NCBI GenBank assembly: GCA_017591395.1
Contig: WEDG01001504.1
Span: 107,001-171,000 of the forward strand
DNA from: Schistocephalus solidus
Lineage: Eukaryota > Platyhelminthes > Cestoda > Diphyllobothriidea > Diphyllobothriidae
Direction: 5' to 3'
Length of the DNA: 64,000 nt
The position numbers and the translations under genes were made by a program. Below, piece after piece: positions 49,512 through 61,150 of the stretch. Under the pieces are notes generated by a model. That model had not been told where the DNA came from, searched no databases, and was given only the letters and a program-made list of their open reading frames with translations. Positions within the stretch are counted from its first letter, which is position 1; each line of letters begins with the position of its first letter.

Positions 49512-49960
49512 ACAGATGGCAACGTTTGCGTAGTTTGGTTAATGTGGTAGTAGGCGTGCGCTACAGCCATTGCTGTCTCCTCTCCCAAACCTGGATTCCG
49601 TAACATAGCCAAGTTACGAGTACCGGAGGCGGGAGATGGTACAACTGACTGGCATGTCCGGAACCGCCGCGACGCTTGCCAACACACTTGGTTCAGATCC
49701 TACGGATCGGAGTTCCATATAAGTCAAATTAAGAAGGAGCCATTGTGACCTGAATTTCAGACTACAAGAATATTTCTCCACAAAAATACATTGAGCTGAA
49801 TGTGAACTCTGCCTTTTTTCGGTACGTGCGCAACCTTCTTATCCATAGTTTGTAATGCGCCGTTATACTTTCAGACATGTCAGCTGGGTTTGAGTTAGGA
49901 CAATGCACTGAAATTTCCCCCTAACTCTCTTATCCATACTCATGTGTCTAAGACCCTGTT
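49512..49960 (+). repeat. Diverged copy of the 690 bp block, first half
   Basis: Shares GTAGTAG(G/A)C(G/T)TGCGCT, ACCGGAGGCGGGAGATGG, TCCGGAACCGCC, GGTTCAGATCCTACGG and AATTAAGAAGGAGCCATTG with the unit at 26.6-26.85 kb, then fades through the second half. Confidence 0.65.
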
Positions 49961-50189
49961 AAAACCGCACATTTATCTGGTGGGGAATGTGGCAGAACCA
50001 CATAATTATTTAATTTATACCATTTCCCAGGTTGATGTCTATAAAACTCGCCCACAATGATCGACAACCTTATGCCATTATCGTCCTCTGTCACGCCTTC
50101 TTCTGTGTGGACTTTCAGAAAATGCATTATCCCTGCACAAAATGACATGTGACAGTGCCATTTCAATTAGAAGCTGATGGATTTATTTC

Positions 50190-50460
50190 AGTAGTTGTGG
50201 AATAGTCGATAGGTGGGCTGAAAGTGTGGAAACATGGGCTTCTTCTTACTTTGACCACAATGCGCTCTCCCGTAGTTCTGTAAAATTTGGTCTTGGAACA
50301 TGTGTGGCACGCGTAGTTAGGTTGTTCAGATGTGTTACCTACTGTGCAGCAGCCCACCTCCACTAATCCTTATTATGTGTTAACACCGGGTTCAAGTGGG
50401 GAGGTTTTAGGGACTGCGGCATAAGTTGTGCGAGTTTGCTATGTCTTTAACCACATTCAC
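50190..50460 (-). repeat. Inverted, strongly diverged copy of the same block
   Basis: Read on the minus strand: CCTCCCCACTTGAACCCGGT, GCGTGCCACACATGTTC and AAGTAAGAAGAAGCCCATG, in the same order as in the 26.65 kb unit. It faces the copy at 49.5 kb, so the two form an imperfect inverted pair. Confidence 0.5.
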
Positions 50461-50570
50461 GCCAAAGTACCGTCCAAACATTTGCCATACTGCGCAGCAC
50501 ACTTTAGTCAGTTTGCTTAACCGCAGTCGAATGATCATGTCAACAATTGTGCACCAGGAGGGTTTCAGTT

Positions 50571-52919
50571 ATTCTTTAAAATGGTAATCTTTTTACAACA
50601 TATTTGTACAACATACGGATATCCAGATCGGATTTTCCTGTTGACGTTTCTGTTTTCCCATGTTCATCTTCAGCTGACAGAAGAAATGAATGTGCTTTAG
50701 GTCTTTCTGGGTACAACATATTTCGAAAACTTAAGATGCTCCTTCATGTTAAACAATAGAGGAGAATACTGCACTAAATGTGGAGAGAAGTAGCAAATAA
50801 AATTGCAGAATATTATAGTACGTTATTGATTAGAAACAAAAGACAAACCATTTAGTGTGGGGTTGTCTGAGGACAATTGATATTTTAAAAATCCTGGTTA
50901 ACGTAAAAATTATTTTCTGATTCTTCAATTGCAGTAACAGAGATCAGGGTTATGGTAGAAGGGCATATTTAAGACTAAAAGGGGATATAAAGTATGAGGA
51001 ATAGATACAGATTAATTACTGATATACGTTATCAATTAATGTTGGAAAATAAATCGTCTCTGCTACTACCACAAGCAGAACACCAATTGCAAATAATTAG
51101 TAACTTTGAATACTACACGAGATATTTTCAGACAATTCTCTCTAATCACACTAAGTAATATATGTTCATGATGCCATATCGAATCGTCTTTATAAATATC
51201 TTGTGTTATAAATGAAGATAACTTCTGCTTGGGCCATGTTTATGTGCATGCAGCTTAGACAGAATTAACTTTCTGAAGCCTGTCGCCGTTGTCGTTTCAA
51301 AAATAACAAGATAATCAGCACACATATTTTACGGTTTAATATCTTGCTTTGTGTTTCATCTTTTATTATTTATGTGAGGATAATCACGACGAGACCGATA
51401 TAAACCACTTAACTGAAATAGTGAATGTGATTTCTCAGCCAAAAATATGATTAATAGTCATAGCTTTGAGACGTGGCGTGTTGACAGGATGTTTTCCATG
51501 AGAAAAATAATAAACCTGATATCACAATGATGCTAGTAAAGTAATGCAATACTTAATTTTAAAATGCTCTGAAAAAAAGAGATTGATTAAGATCAGCTTC
51601 ATTAAAATTGGCTGCTAACAAATAGAATACATATCACTTCTTTTGCGCTTTGTGCATGTCTACATACGTATGTTTGCTTTATGTTGGCGTTTCATTTTAA
51701 GTCAATTTTCATTGATTTTACACACAACATTGTGACACCTCATTTTAGTGATTTTGATGCAGCGAAAGCAAAATCATGCCACCTCGCTTAACCATTATGG
51801 AAACGTTAATAAATAACTCCAAAACTAACCTTCTGTTTTTAAATCAGTTGACCCGACATTTGCTATATCCTCGGGAAAAAAACTAAAATTAAAGAAGAAT
51901 AATGAATTTTAAATAACACAAACCATTTATATGCTTTATAATTTAAATTTAACACATAAGTAAATGGTACGGAAAAAATTCTGAAGCTGACCTGGATGCT
52001 TCGATGTATCTGAACCGTCCTCATTTGAATGACTCGTCGGAACTGTGTGTTTATCGAAGATGTAACGGAGAAAGTGATAGAGATATGAAATTTCAATAAG
52101 ATGTTAAGTTTTAATAAATAACGGCAAAGTACATGTTGCACTCGAATGAACCGATCATCAATAGAGATAAGTCAGTATTTCACAGTGTATTCCAAAACAT
52201 ATGACATGCCGACTGAAAATTCTAAAATCTATTTTCTATTTGAACAAATTGCTTAAGTAGAGATCTGACAAGGATTACATTTCAGGCTAATTCGAAGATA
52301 TTTCAGTCACGATAGGACGCTGAACTTTTGAATGAGCTTTGATCTGACCATCTGCAAAATTCATGCTCTATACAAAATGAACATATACCTAGAAATGATA
52401 TTTCTCACATATTTTAAGTAACCTTTTAAATGCGAATATATTATATAGAAAACATATACAAAAAATGTCTTTGGTAAAACTTTGTGTCGTTTTCAAACTT
52501 CATCATAAAAACATTTCCAAATTGCAGAGTAATTTTGAACCCTTCTCAACTTTAAACTTCCCTTAAGGGTTTCCAAACAACGTGCTTTTATACATTCGGC
52601 GTAACAATAATCATGACGTTTGATCTGGTATGAAGATGAGGGCACAAAGTTCTCATAAAATCTTTGTAATGAATTTGGGTCATGTTTTATACATTTTAGC
52701 CAAAATTATTAACCTGACGGATACGATGGACTATGAATAAACATTTAATTGTCTTAAAAAGTCTCATAGTTAGAGTAGTTTTCAAAATCGAAAAGATGCA
52801 CTTTCTTCAAGTAACAAAATTTGGAGAAGATGCTTTTTCTTCCAAAGGAATAAACGAATAGTTTTTTGGCATGTTTTCTCTAAAAAATATTTGCAGTTAT
52901 TACAACATTGTATACATTT
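50571..52919. other. AT-rich non-coding stretch
   Basis: Nothing recognised. A 92-codon minus-strand frame at 51863-52141 is AT-driven. Confidence 0.5.
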
Positions 52920-52923
52920 TCAG

Positions 52924-53090
52924 GCGGTCAAAATGAAGCTCGTTCTATAGCCGGCATTCTATTGTGCCTTTTATTGAGAAATTTGTTCCAATTGAGAAAA
53001 CATTTAAGAATTTTGGTAGATTTAATAGAAGAGAAGGAATCTAGTGTACGTTTGCATTTTTTAAAAATCATCTCGGAGGAGCTTCCTTAA
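52924..53090 (+). other. Candidate terminal exon, unidentified
   Basis: A splice-acceptor-like ACATTTTCAG at 52914-52923 opens a 55-codon frame ending in TAA at 53090. The peptide is leucine-rich and helix-prone (LRKHLRILVDLIEEKESS). AATAAA occurs about 270 bp downstream (about 53364). No family recognised. Confidence 0.2.
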
Positions 53091-54861
53091 TGAGAGTTTG
53101 TGCGTAAAAATCTATCGATTTATTGTGTTGGGTGAGAACAAATAACTAAATTAAGACGACACACATTGACAGTCATTTTCCATTTCGTTTACTCTATGTA
53201 CTCTAACTAAAGTCAATCAATATAGTTGAAGTTAGACAGACCCAAATCTTCTATTAAGCGTCCTGCACGTTTTAGAAAAGGTGTCAAACAGAAATACGAT
53301 AAAACTCACCCGGAATAGCAAAGAGAGATGGAATGCCTAAAAAGGTAAGAAAAACATTCAGGAAAAATAAAGATTTCCGTTTGAAAGTGTTTTTAATACT
53401 TGAAATACAAGAACGTTTTTGGCTTTATTTGAAATTAATTTTATAACAGCGTTCAAATAACTGGCCTTAGCACTGTTTGTTAGGTTTATTCAGAGATGCA
53501 CGCGTCGGCTGTTAATCTTTACAAAACAATTCGTTTCAGTTCACGAAAAGCTTTCATCTACTGTAAATAATGTGTCAGTTATAAACATGTTCCAATCTTT
53601 GATAATAATGCGGTTTTCGGACTTTAAAAAGTTGATTATGCTGGCTTTTTTACCATTTGTGATACCATGATGATGTTATACATAAATGGATAAAATAAAC
53701 TGAGGCTAGAAATGCCCTCAGGAAAACAAACATACATAAATTTTCACTTACTGCAAATGGCCAGAGCGATCGAAAGAATTGCCATTGAGTGCATGTCGAC
53801 CTTTTTCTTGCTGAAATTGTAAGTTAGTTAGCTTGAATCGGATCCGCACTTTTATATGCAATTAAACAGTCTATTTGCACACTAGGTCACACAATTTCAT
53901 GGTTCAATGACGCTCAGAGATGAGCACCTGTTGGAAAGCTTTCATTTGCTCACTCGTGGCTGTGTCCATCAAACCATCACTGCAAAGAAACTTTCCAGTT
54001 TTCCGCCAAACCGTGTTTTGTATTAAAATGGAAAATTACTCGTGATCATAATTAAGTTAAAGACTATACTCCTAACTCTGTTTATCTGTATTTTAAAATT
54101 AATTATTTACTAGCTTAGGAATTTGTGTACTTATTGAAAGAAGTCTGACTTTCTTTGAAATGTCTACAATGTAAACTTAAAACCTCTGTGGTCCAAGAAA
54201 ATTACCTAGTGAACATTCCATGCGTTTTTGTGAAGACAAAAAGCATTGTTTTGAATGTTGGAATAATGGGTCTCTGAAATTACTGTTGTCTTGATAACTA
54301 TGGTAATTGATTATCCTTGCAGTGCCTACTTTTACAAAACAAAATCAATATATTTAGAGTCTATAAAAGCAATCGTATCAGATGTCCAACTAACAGTACT
54401 AACAAACCTACTAATGTAAACTGTGCTGCAGAGCAGGATCCGCTACGTATTCACAGTTCACGATAATATTTAAATCTTACTTTTGCAGTTTCAGAAAACA
54501 CAATTTTTTCCTATAAACAAACAGGTACAATTTCTGCACAAAACCCTTTAGATCAGGACAACGATTGATTTAAAGTTGACGTCTTCAACTTGTCAATGCA
54601 TTCGAACGCACTTTTGCAGGAAATGGACATCGATAAAATTGTCTAGCATAAAAATTTCAAAAAAAAACTATACATGCGTTTACATTTTTGCCACAGTTCT
54701 ACCATTTTTACGAGGTTGACATGACATGATAATGACGTATGCTAAATAAACAAACAATAAAGGGCCATTATTGGGCAATTTAATAGGAAACGATAGAGAA
54801 ATACTGCGCCCTTATGGAATACGGTCTCAGGATAGGCCAAACGAATGTTCAAAGTAAGACC

Positions 54862-54864
<3 letters not shown>
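53091..54864. other. AT-rich non-coding stretch
   Basis: No gene, RNA or repeat recognised. Confidence 0.5.
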
Positions 54865-54897
<33 letters not shown>

Positions 54898-54915
54898 CAA
54901 TATATATATATATAA
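54865..54915. repeat. (TA)n microsatellite, interrupted
   Basis: A 31-bp AT run, then AGCA, then a further TA run to about 54914. Confidence 0.95.
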
Positions 54916-55639
54916 AACCTACATAATACATCACGTATAATACATTAAATGATATTTTGTTGAAATTTGTATCATTAATACATCGTTTGTAATTTTGAAG
55001 ACCTTGAAATGTTTATCTTTAATACATCTAATCTGTGAATTCATAACTTTTGTCTACAATGTTTCCAACAGGATTGAAATCCACCACAAATTTTACGAGA
55101 ACTATGTGATGTACTGTACACATCATACAAAAATTGGTAATTTTGCCTACAAAATGTATGCAATATGTAGTTTGCAAACCGAGAATATAAGAACAATTGC
55201 CCGTGGGATTTACATTTATTCAGCAATTTAGAAATCTTTAAAAACCAAAAACTACCTTTTTTTAATAAACAATTTGATGAAAACGTTTTGTTATATTTAC
55301 CGAGTACAGGAAGTAATATTTTAGGTCTGTTTTCTCTAAAATATATTCGAATTTATACGAGAAAAAATAATCTGTCCGAAAATTGCACACAACTTAATTA
55401 GCCATTTCTTTTAACAATGTATACCTTTTGCAGTCGGTAAGAAAGAATCTCGTTAAAAATCCATGTTCAACTTTGAGTGAAATATTTTGGGATATGTATC
55501 CAGAATAATCAGGACGAAAGCCCAACTAAACTGATTTTTTTGAATCTAAAATACATTTGAGAATTTCGTTGAATTTTTATAAGATAGCGAATTTACCCTA
55601 CATATATATTATAAGAAGGCGAAAAAGGTATTTTGGGAA

Positions 55640-55720
55640 AACCTTGGAAACTTAATTAGTCACGTTTCGACACTGATTCTCTAGTTCATCGTCAGATTAG
55701 ACTAAATTTTCAGAAAAACA
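55640..55720 (-). mobile_element. Penelope-like element 3'-end remnant
   Basis: On the minus strand CTGACGATGAACTAGAG... leads to GTGTCGAAACGTGACTAA, the 3'-terminal signature of endonuclease-positive Penelope elements, in which CTGACGA and GAAAC are also the two core strands of a hammerhead-like motif. No coding part is attached. It lies about 300 bp from the ribozyme repeat at 56.0 kb. Confidence 0.45.
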
Positions 55721-56009
55721 ATTAAAATAATTAAAAATAAATACTATTTTTCTTAGTTGCGCCAATAAGGGGCCACCGTTTGTCTCAGTCTTGATATACG
55801 TTGATATATAAATTTATATACATATTTATATAAATCAAACTAATTGAAGCGAAAAGGCGCGCCTTCGGGCATAATTTAGAAAAGAGCTGATATCGGGAAC
55901 AACAAGTTTCATATCACAACCGTATTTTACGGAAACAGCAGAGAATATTAACTAGCAAGATCTGTGGTCAAACTTGAAACCAGACGCATGTTAACACAGT
56001 TTACGCATG

Positions 56010-56160
56010 AAAACAGGCCCTTGTCTCATTGCAAGAGCATAATAATAAATGTAATTGGTTATTATCCCAGGTGGGTTACACATGGGATTTGGGTATGACT
56101 GGCTGCTGACGGCTAATTAGCAAGAAATGACTATTCTAGTCTCCCTTGTCTTTGTAATTT
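56010..56160 (+). repeat. Solitary copy of the tRNA-hammerhead repeat
   Basis: Contains a degraded tRNA-like head (CTTGTCTCATTGCAAGAGCA, then GGTTATTATCC in place of the B-box), followed by TTTGGGTATGACTGGCTGCTGACGG (broken here for length: positions 56089-56112) and the tail CTCCCTTGTCTTTG shared with array A units. A weaker second tail-like block lies at 56310-56380. Orientation is opposite to the Penelope 3' end next to it. Confidence 0.7.
56097..56141 (+). ncRNA. Hammerhead motif with one disabling core change
   Basis: Same 45-nt layout as the array A motifs. Stem I is GACUGG/CUAGUC (one G-U), stem II contains GCUAAUUAGC, GAAA is intact and AUU is at the cleavage position. The first core strand reads CUGCUGA; the invariant A6 is C, which should abolish cleavage. 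Confidence 0.6.
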
Positions 56161-57164
56161 GCAACTTAGCAAAAATATACAGTATTTGGGCGTTCACAAA
56201 TACAGTAACAGAGCTCAGTCGTTTTCTGCGGACTAGAACTTCCCCCATAGTTTCCCCTGTTGCCGCACGACGGATAATATATTATATGCTGAAGGGATAT
56301 GTGAATGACTAATTATCGCCTATTACGACTGATAAGTCAATATTGGTTATTCCCGTCTCCCTCGAATTTGTTTGTAATGCAATTCAGTCTATTATATATC
56401 TAACCTGTTGCACACAACATATATATGTATACATATATAAAGTAAATTACCATACTCATGAAATCTCGTGGTTTTCAGAAGAAAGAGCCTCTAACGCGAA
56501 ATCAGTCCATGCTGCGTCTCCCAAAGTTTTCAAACTTTGAAGAAGTGATTGTTCTTAAATATATGGCATTGAATGTTTTGTAATTAATATTTACTTACAT
56601 TAAAATAATTAATTTTCCCTAAAAAGCTGAATTCAAGATAAGAGCTTTATTACAAATCAACCAAATATAGCCAAATAAATGTGTTCATTAGGACGGAGAG
56701 GCACATAACAACGGAAAAATAATATAAAAAAGAAACTTATGTACAAGGTCAGTACATTGTTAACTGTCTATTTACATTTATGACCGCACACAGTCAATCT
56801 GACATGGGGGTAGCCAGGTTGTCTAAAGTAATTGGTTCAATGTGAGTATGCAGAACAACATGAAGTTTTTCTCCCATGAAAAAGACCGTTCTTTGCTTTA
56901 TACCAGTTTCTTTTGAAAATTGCAAAAAGGTTTTTGATTGGATTCAAGTCATGACTGTTTGCAGGGATAAAAATGGATTGCAGACCACACGCGCAGATGT
57001 TGTCTCATATCTAAAAAGTGAGATAATTGTTGTTAACGTTATCAAATTCATACTTCTCTAGATTGCTAAACTGGGGCATTATCCTGTAAAAGTATTGTTT
57101 CTATTCTGCGTTGACGTATGTCGTTATAGCTGAAGCATCCTTTATTATGCTGAGAAAAACTTTG

Positions 57165-57784
57165 CTATTAATAGTATTCGTTGTGGCCGCCAGATCGGAC
57201 GTTCGCCAAATTTGATGGCCATCCAAACCATCCGACGTCAGCAGATCTTGAAAGATTCTGTTGATAATGTGTGTTCTTGGGGGAAGGTTTTTGCACATAT
57301 GACAATTTGGGTTGACTTTGCCCGCTTATCTTAAAATAATACCTAATCGCAGAAGTAAATACTTTTACAGGATAAAAAACTGTAATCAATAAACTTCGTA
57401 GCAAATTAAAAAGTACTCTCATAAGTTTCCTTCTTATAAAATGGCTCGATTATGGCATATGCCTAGTTCAGTTCAAATTTATGCATCCTTTTCTTGATAA
57501 ACGTCATAGAGAACATCGGCAGGTGTTCCCTGTGAATGGTCCGTAATGGGCATATAAATGATATTTTTTTATAGTGTACAACGAATAAAATCGTCGTATT
57601 GCTTACTTGTGGACAGTTTAGGTCCACCGTGCTTTCTTCTAGGCATGTTATGATCATTAAAATGCGCCAAAAAGTGACCTAACTGATATCGAAAATACAA
57701 AGCTAACGATTCATGCAGCACTCCTTCTGCTGCAAGTTTCCGTAATCGTTCATTGTCAACTGCAGATAGATATTGTCTGGACAT
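57165..57784 (-). pseudogene. Possible Tc1/mariner-like transposase relic
   Basis: From ATG at 57784 the minus strand reads MSRQYLSAVDNERLRKLAAE, then a helical segment and GGPKLSTSKQYDDFIR. This resembles the N-terminal helix-turn-helix and the G-x-P-K/R linker of Tc1-type transposases. About 270 bp downstream another frame reads PSPKNTHYQ and later GWFGWPSNLANV, resembling the second catalytic region (DNAPxH...WPxxSPDLNxI) with the Asp lost. Frames differ and the middle is missing. No terminal inverted repeats were found. Similarity is by pattern only. Confidence 0.35.
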
Positions 57785-58347
57785 CTTTCTCTTAGAGCAT
57801 AATACCGGCATGTCGCGGCTTTTCGTATATATGCTTGTTAAAAGGTTCCAATTATCAGTGTGATAAAAGAAAATACATGTACGCAACTTTATTATTACAT
57901 TTTTAACACAAGATGTCATACATTTTAAAAACTGAATTTTTAAAACCAAATACGTCCTTGTTTTCCCGAAAACAACGTGATTTCTCATATCTGCATTTAC
58001 CTGATTTTCGTGATCGTGAACTCAAATTTTCCAGTCCCTTAAAGGATATATTTCAAATTTTTCTAATTTATATTGATATTCATTTATAGTAAAACGCACA
58101 CAAACAAGAATGTTTGGTCCAGAAAGAGCAATAACGTAGGTTAACCCCTTGAAATCAAGAAACGATGGATTGTTTCGCGTTTCGCCCAGTTTTGCCTTCA
58201 ATAACGAAAACCTAAATTGAACTCTTCTTCAGTAAATAGCTTTTTGTGCCTTAGATCAGTACAACAAACAAAACTATCAACTTCAAATGTTTGCCATCCT
58301 ACCGAATTAAATTCCGGGCATGACATTTCATGAGTTAGGCAATCTTC

Positions 58348-58408
<61 letters not shown>

Positions 58409-58417
58409 TATATATAC
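58348..58417. repeat. (TA)n microsatellite
   Basis: About 70 bp of TA units with two single interruptions by C. Confidence 0.95.
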
Positions 58418-58904
58418 TAAAAAGTATTAAACGGACTTTTAATTGTATACATTCGTCTAAGACTTCATCTCTTTCCGTTCCAACAGATACTATTAAACCG
58501 TGGTATTTGACATAGCACGCCATGTATTTAAGACAAATACTTCAACTGATCTACTTTCTTTAGGCTGCAAGTTTGAAAAAGGCGTACGGGTGACTTTTCA
58601 GTCTCAGGCTCTGAGCAAAAGGACACGCATGTCTCGTCAGTCACCTCCACTGACCCATAGAGACCAGACCGCCATCAGACGACTTAGAGCTTTAAAAACT
58701 CTCCCTCTTAGTATACCACTTCATGTGCTTTGACGCTCTGATGCCTCGCGTCTGGATTGGTTGTGCCAAGTCCGTGATAACGCAACCTTTTGGGGTTAAA
58801 GTGAGCACTCATAGGTACTCGATGCGAACAGGAACTGTTTGAGTTTGGAATATTTCCATTGAATAATTCAAAGGCAATTAGGTAATCAGACGTCTGATTT
58901 CAAT

Positions 58905-59110
58905 AAATTCTCTTCAAGCTTGTACATTTATTTAACATAGTAACAAAGACAAATATGCAAGTAAGTAAAACAAATCTATGGTTGTGAGGTTGGGAGAGAG
59001 AAAGGGAAAGAAACAAATTGCGGTCCGTTTTCGGATCATCGTCAAAGGGATAATTGCCACTGCGACTGGTAACTAGATGCCAAAGACTGAATTGGTGGCA
59101 TGCAGCCACG
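58905..59110 (-). mobile_element. Probable Penelope-like 3'-end remnant with poly(A) signal
   Basis: On the minus strand, ...TTTGACGATGATCCG-AAAA-CGGACC... is the same type of 3' signature as at 36.0 and 55.7 kb, with a good hairpin in the place of stem II but the GAAAC strand lost. A T/C-rich stretch follows, then AATAAA at about 58930. The 69-codon minus-strand frame across it (containing DDDPKTDRN) is the tail of that element, not a separate gene. Confidence 0.4.
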
Positions 59111-60756
59111 GTAATTGCGTTGTCGGTATTACGTCCTTCTAGGCGTACGGAACCAGTTTACATAGTTTGATTGCAGCCGCCATTCCTCTGACGACGATTA
59201 GAAGATGGACCGTAATCGTTTTTATTTCTCCCCTCCCCTACCTTAATTACCATATGATTTGTTCTACTTACCGGCAGATTTCACTTAGTTACACAGTGAT
59301 ATATATGTAAAGGCCTGACGAGAATTTATAGAATGCTAACGTATGCTGGCAAAATTAACTTTCGAACAGGATATCCTGACAGATAATTATGCAGTATTAC
59401 AAGCACTTGGGGTGGTCTCATTTGGTAATATCGTAGCTGTCTCTCAGAGTATCTAAGTAGCACGGAGAAACGTAGTAAAATTGCCCGTTGGATTAACTCC
59501 ATATATACTGCGTTTAAAAATCTACATGTGTAACCTGGGCAAATGCCTATTTTGAATTATCATTCAAAAGAACATTATAAGGTCCATTACGTCTATTATA
59601 CGTCACATTAGAGTATTTGCCAAATTTGTATCCGATGAGCATTTGAGAAATGATTCATTAGAATATTATGTGAGCTTAATACCAGTTTACTCAGCATTAA
59701 ACATGTTTGCGTAGACCACAATCTGCAAAAACATCACGATGTGCAATTGCTGGCTTGCGGATCTCAATGACTGGATTAATTGTTAAAGTAACGTAAGGCA
59801 TAAGCTGCCATACCCTCAACACAGACAACCAACTGATTTCTAAATTTGACCGTTAAAAGCTTCGAAAAGTAAGCACATTATTCCAGCACTCGATCAGCAT
59901 TCTATTTTGATCCTGCAAACACCAGATCCTCAAACCCTCGCATACAATAATACATAAACTTCCTATGTAATCCCGAGGGTTACGGACGTTCCTACCACCA
60001 TAATATCGATCTCCATAAATCAGTCTATAATTTTGCTTGTGCATAGCCAGTGATTTAATGCTTTTGTCTGACTGTTGCCATCGAACGCGAACAGTGTTTT
60101 TCAGTCCTTTTTACTGAATACCGGAACCCAGTAAAGGCCAGTGATCTTTGTACTTAGCCCTGTTACACAATAACACAACAATCACGCAGAAATCCTGAGG
60201 AGCTTGACGTGATCTGTCAGTAAGTTAAGTTTGATTGAAAAACGGTAAAGAAATTAGTTACAATGGTCAACCACATCGGCCTCGTTGGCAATAGGTCTTG
60301 CTGTTTCTTTCCTCAGTCGTATGACCTCCAGATGGGCGTTTGAACTGTGGTCTGCGTTTACTTTTCGGAGTTTAAGACACAAATGTTTCACTGTAACGTT
60401 GTGCGGCATTTGCGATAAGAAGACACGACGAGTAGATTGTCCATTTTCAGTCTCGTGTTAAGTAATGAAAAAAATTGCGCAGTGTTAACACACTTAAGAA
60501 ACAAATTGCAGTCACAATAACCGGCTTGAAAGAATACAGAACATATGAAACAGTGGAACCGAATTTTTATAGCCTAAAATTCGATTGAAAACATAAAAGC
60601 AGACAGCACGTTGCCCTTATATGGGGGTGGTAAGCACGCAAAAGTTATCTCCATTCTTTACCTTTCTTTATCATTATAAATGAAAACAAAGACGTATCCA
60701 TAACTGTGATTAGTTTCTTTCTGCTCACCATAAATATAATTCTGCTGAGTTTTCAG
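59111..60756. other. Non-coding stretch
   Basis: No gene or repeat supported. Confidence 0.45.
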
Positions 60757-60805
60757 TGAGGAGAGTGCTGCATTGTTCTATTCATTAGAAACCACCATAT
60801 ATCAG
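60757..60805 (+). other. Candidate 49-bp exon
   Basis: Bounded by TTTTCAG (acceptor, ending 60756) and GTAAGT (donor, 60806). One frame is open, reading EESAALFYSLETTIYQ. Small exons in long introns occur in these worms, but the pattern could be chance. Confidence 0.15.
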
Positions 60806-61130
60806 GTAAGTTTCGTGACTATGATAAACACCGTGATGGAAATGAATTTGGCTTACCCTATTTTTCTATGAAGGGCAGTTAACGCGTACACCATGAAGTA
60901 CATGAAGACCGGTCATCGGACAGTTAGCCTGATATCCTGTACAAAATTTGCCTTCCACACGTCCCATCATACCAAAGCAAAACTAGCAATCAAGTGTTAA
61001 TTTCGGCTTTGAAATGGCAAAGGCAGGAGATTAAGAATTAAAAATCTACAGCTTATTTTGAGCAACGTTATTTACTCATCACCATCGTCTACGGGCATTT
61101 TCCAAACATTAAAATATTACTGGTTATAAA

Positions 61131-61150
61131 ATTATATATATATATATATA
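61131..61150. repeat. (TA)n microsatellite
   Basis: Short TA repeat of about 18-20 bp. Confidence 0.9.

Noticed and set aside
55848..55870. Perfect palindrome AAGGCGCGCCTT
   Set aside because: Twelve bases, isolated, no partner elements; no function inferred.
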